A DNA stretch of 64,000 bases from Lichenicola cladoniae (GTDB lineage Bacteria > Pseudomonadota > Alphaproteobacteria > Acetobacterales > Acetobacteraceae), in the NCBI RefSeq assembly GCF_013201075.1, contig NZ_CP053708.1, forward strand, positions 549,001 through 613,000. Direction: 5' to 3'. The stretch's first letter is position 1, and every line of letters begins with the position of its first letter. This document shows positions 58,957 through 64,000 of the stretch, in pieces. The notes under the pieces were generated by a model. It was not told the origin of the DNA. It made no database searches and was given only the letters and a program-made list of their open reading frames with translations. Both the position numbers and the translations under genes were made by a program.

Positions 58957-60768
58957 TCAATAAACGCGCTTCTTCGGCGGAAACACCGACACTTCGTTGG
59001 TCATGGTCTGCATCCGCACCGGACGATACGACATCGAGACCTCGCCGTTGTCGCCCAGATACGAGACCGAGTGCTTCATCCATTCGGCATCGTCGCGATC
59101 CGGGTAATCGTCATGCGCCTGGGCGCCCCGGCTTTCCTTGCGCGCTTCGGCACTGGCCATGGTGACGGTGCCATTGGCGATGAGGTTCTCGAGCTCGAGC
59201 GCCTCCATCAGGTCGCTGTTCCAGATCAGCGACCGGTCGGACACGTTGATGTCGCGAAGCCCACCCCAGAGACGGTCGATCTTTTCCACACCCTCGCTCA
59301 GGCTGGCGGAACTGCGGAACACGGCGGCATGCGCCTGCATGGTCCGCTGCAGGTCCTCGCGCATGGTGGCCACACGGGTGCCGCCCTGCGCATGACGCAG
59401 CTTGTCGAGCCGGTCGAGCGAGCCCTCGCCGGCACGATCCGGCATCGGTGCGATCTTGTCGCCCGGCTTGATGATTTCGGACGCACGGTTGGCGGCGGCA
59501 CGGCCGAACACAACGAGATCGAGCAGTGAGTTGGTGCCGAGACGGTTGGCGCCATGCACGGATACGCAGGCTGCTTCGCCCACCGCCATCAGCCCGGGCA
59601 CGATCGCATCCAGGTTGGACGGCGTCGGGCGAAGCACCTCGCCGTGATAGTTCGTGGGGATGCCGCCCATGTTGTAGTGGACGGTCGGCAGCACCGGGAC
59701 CGGGTCCTTGGTGACGTCGATACCCGCGAACACCCGCGCTGTCTCGGAAATCCCGGGCAGGCGCTCATGCAGCAGGTCGGCGCCGATATGCTCGAGATGC
59801 ATCATGATATGATCCTTGTTCGGACCACAGCCACGGCCTTCGTTGATCTCGATGGTCATCGAACGTGACACCACGTCGCGGGACGCAAGGTCCTTCGCGG
59901 TCGGTGCATAGCGCTCCATGAAGCGCTCGCCTTCTGAATTGGTCAGGTAACCGCCTTCGCCACGGCAGCCTTCGGTCAACAGGCAACCGGCCGGGAAGAT
60001 GCCGGTGGGATGGAACTGGACGAACTCCATGTCCTGGGTCGGCACGCCGGCGCGCATGGCCATGCCGCCGCCGTCACCCGTGCAGGTGTGAGCCGATGTG
60101 CAGGACATGTAGGCGCGGCCATAGCCGCCGGTGGCCAGCACCACCATGTTGGCGCGGAACCGGTGCATGGTACCGTCCTCGAGACACCAGGCCATGACGC
60201 CGCGGCAGGTGCCGTCCTCGTCCATGATCAGGTCGAGCGCAAAATATTCGACGAAGAACTCGACGTTGTGCTTCAGGCTCTGCTGATAAAGCGTATGCAG
60301 GATGGCATGGCCGGTTCGGTCCGCGGCAGCGCAGGCGCGTGCCACAGGAGCCTTGCCGTAATCCGACATGTGGCCGCCGAACGGCCGCTGGTAGATGCGT
60401 CCATCCTCGGTGCGCGAAAACGGCACGCCGAAATGTTCGAGCTCCTGGATCGCCGGCACCGCCTCGCGGCACATGTACTCGATGGCATCCTGGTCGCCGA
60501 GCCAGTCCGATCCCTTGACGGTATCGTACATGTGCCAGCGCCAGTTATCCTCGGCCATGTTGCCAAGCGATGCGCCGATGCCGCCCTGTGCCGCGACCGT
60601 ATGGCTGCGTGTGGGGAACACCTTGGTGATGCAGGCGGTCTTGAGGCCTGAAGCGCCCATGCCCAGCGTCGAGCGAAGCCCGGAGCCACCGGCTCCGACG
60701 ACCACTACGTCATAGGCATGATCCACGATGGTGTAGGCACGGGTGGAGGGCAGCGTGATCGCGTTCAT
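58957..60768 (-). CDS. sdhA: Succinate dehydrogenase flavoprotein subunit
   Basis: Catalytic subunit oxidising succinate to fumarate, 603 residues. FAD-binding [13 protein letters not shown] and the His that links FAD covalently in [11 protein letters not shown] are present; the active-site region [11 protein letters not shown] and the C-terminal [16 protein letters not shown] are conserved. It ends with [12 protein letters not shown] and a short tail typical of the alphaproteobacterial enzyme. Confidence 0.98.
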   Translation of the reverse strand: MNAITLPSTRAYTIVDHAYDVVVVGAGGSGLRSTLGMGASGLKTACITKVFPTRSHTVAAQGGIGASLGNMAEDNWRWHMYDTVKGSDWLGDQDAIEYMCREAVPAIQELEHFGVPFSRTEDGRIYQRPFGGHMSDYGKAPVARACAAADRTGHAILHTLYQQSLKHNVEFFVEYFALDLIMDEDGTCRGVMAWCLEDGTMHRFRANMVVLATGGYGRAYMSCTSAHTCTGDGGGMAMRAGVPTQDMEFVQFHPTGIFPAGCLLTEGCRGEGGYLTNSEGERFMERYAPTAKDLASRDVVSRSMTIEINEGRGCGPNKDHIMMHLEHIGADLLHERLPGISETARVFAGIDVTKDPVPVLPTVHYNMGGIPTNYHGEVLRPTPSNLDAIVPGLMAVGEAACVSVHGANRLGTNSLLDLVVFGRAAANRASEIIKPGDKIAPMPDRAGEGSLDRLDKLRHAQGGTRVATMREDLQRTMQAHAAVFRSSASLSEGVEKIDRLWGGLRDINVSDRSLIWNSDLMEALELENLIANGTVTMASAEARKESRGAQAHDDYPDRDDAEWMKHSVSYLGDNGEVSMSYRPVRMQTMTNEVSVFPPKKRVY

Positions 60769-60849
60769 CTATCACTCATTCCAATCGGCCGTTCGTCAGC
60801 CGGCCTGGCAACACAGCATTCGGGATCTTGGCCCAACCTACATTGGGTC

Positions 60850-61263
60850 TCAGACTGCCGTTGGCCAGAAGGCCATCTTCAGGATTGCAACAATTGCAAA
60901 CAGGGCAAGCAGCAAGGCTGCGCCCTTGTTCAGCAGCGAGACCGCCAGGTGCGAGCGGGTGTCGTTGACGTAGTCGTCGATCACCACCTGCAGTCCGAGC
61001 TGCATGTGGTGGAACGTCATGATCACCAGCGCGAGCAGCAGGACGGTGTTCACCGGCCGTCCGGCCCAGTGGACCACCGCAAGCTGTTGGGCACCCAGCA
61101 GGGTCAGCACCGACACCACGAACCAGATGGTCAGCGGTATCAGCGCGATCGACGTCAGCCGCTCGACCCACCAATGCTCGACGCCGGACTTGGATGCGCC
61201 GAGGCCGCGCACCTGTCCCAGCTGCGACCGCATGGTTTCGACGTGAAAGGGCTTGTCCGCCAT
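60850..61263 (-). CDS. sdhD: Succinate dehydrogenase membrane anchor SdhD
   Basis: Hydrophobic anchor subunit of 137 residues with three helices. The haem/quinone-site segment HHMQLGLQVVIDDYV is recognisable. ATG 61263 (MADKPFHVETM) is chosen; the frame is open upstream into sdhC. Stop of sdhC lies five bases upstream, so the two are coupled. Confidence 0.93.
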   Translation of the reverse strand: MADKPFHVETMRSQLGQVRGLGASKSGVEHWWVERLTSIALIPLTIWFVVSVLTLLGAQQLAVVHWAGRPVNTVLLLALVIMTFHHMQLGLQVVIDDYVNDTRSHLAVSLLNKGAALLLALFAIVAILKMAFWPTAV

Positions 61264-61267
61264 CGTC

Positions 61268-61738
61268 TCAGTTTCCCGACACGGCAGCGGCGACCGGCGC
61301 CGCATGCGTCCAGAGGCTGAGCCCGATCGCCCAGATCAGCAGGGTCAGGATCACGGTCGCCGCTATAGTGATCAGCGCGGTCTTGTGGAACACCGGTTTG
61401 GCGAAACCATAGCCTGCATCCCAGGCAAGGTGACGCAGGCTGGCGGCGAAATGAAAGACCAGTGCCGCAGTCCAGCCGAACAGCACGATCATGCCGAGCG
61501 GATTGCCGACCACGCGCTGGACGGTGTCGAACCCGACGGGGCCACTCGCCGCAGCGACCAGCCACCAGACCAGGAGCAGCGTTCCCAGCGAACTGACGAT
61601 GCCCGAAATCCGGTTCGCGCCCGAGAGCACCATCGTCAGCTGCAGGCGGTAGACCTGCAGGTGCGGAGACATCGGGCGGCGCACCAGGGTGCCGTCGCTT
61701 CGTTGCGCCACGAACAGCGCGTCACGGACATCCTTCAT
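61268..61738 (-). CDS. sdhC: Succinate dehydrogenase cytochrome b556 subunit
   Basis: 156-residue membrane anchor. The signature RPMSPHLQVYRLQLTM, SGANRISGIVSS and the haem-ligand region VFHFAASLRHLAWDAGYG match the SdhC family. First gene of the sdhCDAB operon; the upstream gap of about 135 bases to the dprA-like gene holds its likely promoter. Confidence 0.95.
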   Translation of the reverse strand: MKDVRDALFVAQRSDGTLVRRPMSPHLQVYRLQLTMVLSGANRISGIVSSLGTLLLVWWLVAAASGPVGFDTVQRVVGNPLGMIVLFGWTAALVFHFAASLRHLAWDAGYGFAKPVFHKTALITIAATVILTLLIWAIGLSLWTHAAPVAAAVSGN

Positions 61739-61874
61739 GGGAGTACGGGATACTTCCTTGATGTGGCTCCGGAATATCCGGAATCCTCTTTGGGCCGATT
61801 GGTCCTACGCCCCGCCGAACAGACGGTCAACGCAGTTACTGTGCAGTGCAACATAATGATCGAAGACCGTTTCT

Positions 61875-63218
61875 TCAGCGAATACACAGGCGATAGAGAC
61901 GATTCCTCAAGTCCAGCCGGACAAGTCCCGCCTGTTCTGCACGCGATAGCCAGGCCTGTGCCTGCGCCGGCATGATCTCCAACGCATGGGCCACTGCTTC
62001 GGGTGTGTGCGGCCCGCTTGCCAGCAATGCATGCAGCTGCACGCTGAACGCGTCGAACAATGCCGCATGTCCTACCGGTGTCGGCGGCGCAGCCGGCTCG
62101 GCCGTCCTGGTGGAGGGAACCAGGCGCAAGGGCGTCCGGACCGGGGCGATCGCATCGCCTGCGGGCCGGTCGCGCAGAGGTGAAGACGCCTGCGGCTCGG
62201 CGAACCCGACCAGGCTAGGGCCCGGCGCTCGCGTCGACACCAGCCCCGCGTGATCGAAGCCGGACGGGTCGGTTGCGAACGGTCGCGGTTCGGTCATGGC
62301 AGGCGCGGCTCCGGGGGCCGACAGCAGCGTGCGGGGGCTGATGGTTCCGGGCGGCAAGGCATGCGCGCCGACACGCATAAGCCGGCGGGCATCATGGTCG
62401 GCATCGCGGACCCAGATCGGCACCCAGCTTCGCTCCAGGGCCTCGATCGCACCGGCCCAGCGGTCGCCGTCGCGGCCGACCCCGACCAGCACCGCAGCAT
62501 CCGAAAGACCATAGAGGCAGCGTTCGGCCGAAGAGGCCGACGATACGGCAGGCACCGCTTCCGGCTCCCGGTCCGACACCAATGCCAGGGAACCGGTCAT
62601 GGCCGGATCGGCGGGTTGCCGACCGATCAGGTTCAGCAGGGCGTCGGCCACGACCATGATCGTCGCCCCGCCACGAGCTCGCCCGGCGAGCATCGCCTTG
62701 CCCTCGATGCCGCGTCCGGCGGAGATGGTGGACAGGCCGGCCGTCGCGGCCTGCTCGGCAAGACGCGTGGCGAAGCCGCCCGCATCGGCGGTGGCCTCGT
62801 CGCCGGCGATCAGCGCGATGCCGCCCCGGTTGAGCAGCGCACGATCGCCGACACCGAACAGGACCGGCGGTGCATCGCCCCGCAGGCGACGCTTCAGGCG
62901 TTTCGGATAATCGGGATCGGCCCGTCCGATCGCCCAGATCCCAGCGATCCGCCAGCGCTCGAGACAGGCTGACAGTGCCGCGTGCCGGCCCAGCAGGTCG
63001 ACAATCCGGCCAGCCGGAACTGTATCGTGCCAGCCGTCCAGATACCGGTCCGGATCCCGCAGGAGGTCGCCGGGTTGGAGCTGGCGCTTCTTGAGCCAGC
63101 CTGCGAGCCGGCCCCATTGGGTATCGTCGAGCGGTTCATGCGTGGCTGCCGCGAGGGCGCCACCGCCGAAACGGCCGGTCAGGAGCAGCAATGCCTGCGT
63201 CTGCAACGTGATGGACAT
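61875..63218 (-). CDS. Divergent DprA-like Rossmann-fold protein
   Basis: 447-residue protein that aligns end to end with a DprA/Smf subgroup: N-terminal helical domain (SITLQTQALLLLTGRFG, GRLAGWLKKRQLQPGDLL), PDYPKRLKRRLRGDAPPVLFGVGD, a Rossmann domain and a C-terminal winged-helix-like region (LHALLASGPHTPEAVAHAL). DprA loads RecA on single-stranded DNA. Here the usual GSR-type motif reads AGDEATAD, the SGxARGID motif reads SAGRGIEG, and the conserved Arg-Asn segment is lost, so nucleotide or DNA binding may be altered. A Pro/Ala-rich linker precedes the C-terminal domain. Confidence 0.75.
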   Translation of the reverse strand: MSITLQTQALLLLTGRFGGGALAAATHEPLDDTQWGRLAGWLKKRQLQPGDLLRDPDRYLDGWHDTVPAGRIVDLLGRHAALSACLERWRIAGIWAIGRADPDYPKRLKRRLRGDAPPVLFGVGDRALLNRGGIALIAGDEATADAGGFATRLAEQAATAGLSTISAGRGIEGKAMLAGRARGGATIMVVADALLNLIGRQPADPAMTGSLALVSDREPEAVPAVSSASSAERCLYGLSDAAVLVGVGRDGDRWAGAIEALERSWVPIWVRDADHDARRLMRVGAHALPPGTISPRTLLSAPGAAPAMTEPRPFATDPSGFDHAGLVSTRAPGPSLVGFAEPQASSPLRDRPAGDAIAPVRTPLRLVPSTRTAEPAAPPTPVGHAALFDAFSVQLHALLASGPHTPEAVAHALEIMPAQAQAWLSRAEQAGLVRLDLRNRLYRLCIR

Positions 63219-63274
63219 TTTGTCCTCATGTGAACCGGCGGCCGGTTTTCCGGCACTCGACCGTCGAATGAACC

Positions 63275-63577
63275 CTACCCGCTATGGGCTGGTCCTCTTG
63301 TCGAAGTCGGCGGACCGAGCGCCGGCGGCGGTAGGTCGATGACCGGCGGAACGATCAGCGTCGGCGCCGTCAGCGCGGGTGCGCCCGGCGATTTTGGAAT
63401 ACCGGTTGGGCCGTGCACCACATCGACCGGCACCAGGGTCGGCCATGGCAGGGACGTGACATGAACCGGATGATGTAGGTCCGCCCAGGCCGGACGGTAC
63501 GCCGTCGCCAGGTGGCGCAGTGCCAGGTAGAGCGCCACCTGGGCCAGGATGGCGACGACGACGCCGAGGAGGCGCAC
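63275..63577 (-). CDS. Small Pro-rich membrane protein of unknown function
   Basis: About 100 residues with one N-terminal hydrophobic segment (LLGVVVAILAQVALYLALRHLA) and a Pro-rich remainder, probably periplasmic. The listed start is GTG 63577. The frame stays open upstream to the asd stop, and the extra region (with FYVWRPGAAPPRPP) looks plausible as protein, so the true N-terminus may be longer. It follows asd, probably in the same operon. No family recognised. Confidence 0.5.
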   Translation of the reverse strand: MRLLGVVVAILAQVALYLALRHLATAYRPAWADLHHPVHVTSLPWPTLVPVDVVHGPTGIPKSPGAPALTAPTLIVPPVIDLPPPALGPPTSTRGPAHSG

Positions 63578-63678
63578 GAACGGTGCGCGCGGCGGGCGTG
63601 GCGGCGCGGCGCCCGGCCGCCAGACGTAGAACGGCTCCGGCGGGCGCCTTGCCAGTCCGAGCCGGGCGAGAAGCGGGC

Positions 63679-64000
63679 TCAGGCGACTTTCTCTGCCAAC
63701 AGATCGAGGGCGATCAACGCCTCGGCGATCTGCACGGCATTCAGGGCCGCACCCTTGCGAAGGTTATCCGACACGCACCAGAACGCCAGCCCGTTCGGCA
63801 CGGTTGGGTCGATGCGCAGCCGGCTGACATAGACCGCGTCCTCGCCGGCGCAGTCGATCGGGGTCACGTAGCCGCCATCCTCGCGATGGTCGTGCAGCAC
63901 CACGCCGGGCGCATCGCGCAGAAGCTGGCGGGCGCGTTCCAGGTCCACCGGCTCCTCGAACTCGACCACGATCGATTCCGAGTGGCCGATGAACACCGGC
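63679..64000 (-). CDS. asd: Aspartate-semialdehyde dehydrogenase, C-terminal part
   Basis: The last ~107 residues of Asd, which makes aspartate semialdehyde for lysine, threonine, methionine and diaminopimelate synthesis; the rest lies beyond the window. Identifying segments: FIGHSESIVVEFEEPV (conserved His-Ser-Glu), YVTPIDCAGEDAVYVSRLR and the C-terminal LAFWCVSDNLRKGAALNAVQIAE. The frame is open to the right edge. Confidence 0.95.
   Translation of the reverse strand, partial: PVFIGHSESIVVEFEEPVDLERARQLLRDAPGVVLHDHREDGGYVTPIDCAGEDAVYVSRLRIDPTVPNGLAFWCVSDNLRKGAALNAVQIAEALIALDLLAEKVA

Overview
The window is GC-rich chromosomal DNA from an alphaproteobacterium. Family-level impressions favour an Acetobacteraceae-like Rhodospirillales member. 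The evidence is a rimP-nusA-ylxR-infB-rbfA operon with a rimP-leader-type attenuator, a Ros/MucR regulator, an ornithine-lipid acyltransferase (OlsB), an sdhCDAB operon and many TonB-dependent functions. The placement rests on recognising proteins by eye, not on a database search.

Layout. 1-836: 3' part of a GhrA-like 2-hydroxyacid dehydrogenase with an altered active-site loop. 850-7171: translation operon (leader, rimP, nusA, ylxR, infB, rbfA). 7388-10034: two exported alpha/beta-hydrolase-fold proteins. 10035-11256: gene-poor stretch with operator-like palindromes. 11257-18364: an L-fucose oxidative catabolic cluster (L-fuconate dehydratase, L-fucose dehydrogenase, ABC sugar importer, fuconolactonase, mutarotase). 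18547-20670: exported M3 dipeptidyl carboxypeptidase. 20723-21744: divergent pair of unknown small genes separated by two Fur-box-like sequences. 21862-23337: POT peptide transporter. 23501-27744: DUF2946-like protein, TonB receptor and PepSY membrane protein, probably a metal-uptake unit.

27745-30037 is an AT-richer, gene-poor accessory patch with a diguanylate cyclase and a clearly decayed SDR pseudogene. Then come an aldo/keto reductase (30038), a class A penicillin-binding protein (31029), and prfB with its programmed +1 frameshift (33884-35015). 35478-39590 is a TonB-ExbB-ExbD-ExbD-TPR energy-transduction operon. It is followed by an OmpR/EnvZ-type two-component pair and a large TonB-dependent receptor (to 44644). 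44939-47205 is a beta-carbonic anhydrase/SulP pair.

From 47257 the window holds an SDR/TetR divergent pair with a shared operator, a beta-propeller protein, NfuA, a nitroreductase, tsaB-rimI, a TusA-like protein diverging from MucR, fur overlapping olsB, lnt, an Xre regulator and a tyrosine-phosphatase-like protein. It closes with the sdhCDAB operon (minus strand, REP-like repeat between sdhA and sdhB), a divergent DprA-like protein, a small membrane protein and the 3' end of asd.

Recurring themes are iron/metal acquisition (two TonB receptors, one TonB/ExbBD motor, a Fur regulator and two Fur-box-like sites, NfuA) and sugar/peptide scavenging (fucose cluster, Dcp next to a POT transporter). 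No rRNA, convincing tRNA, CRISPR array or intact transposase was seen.
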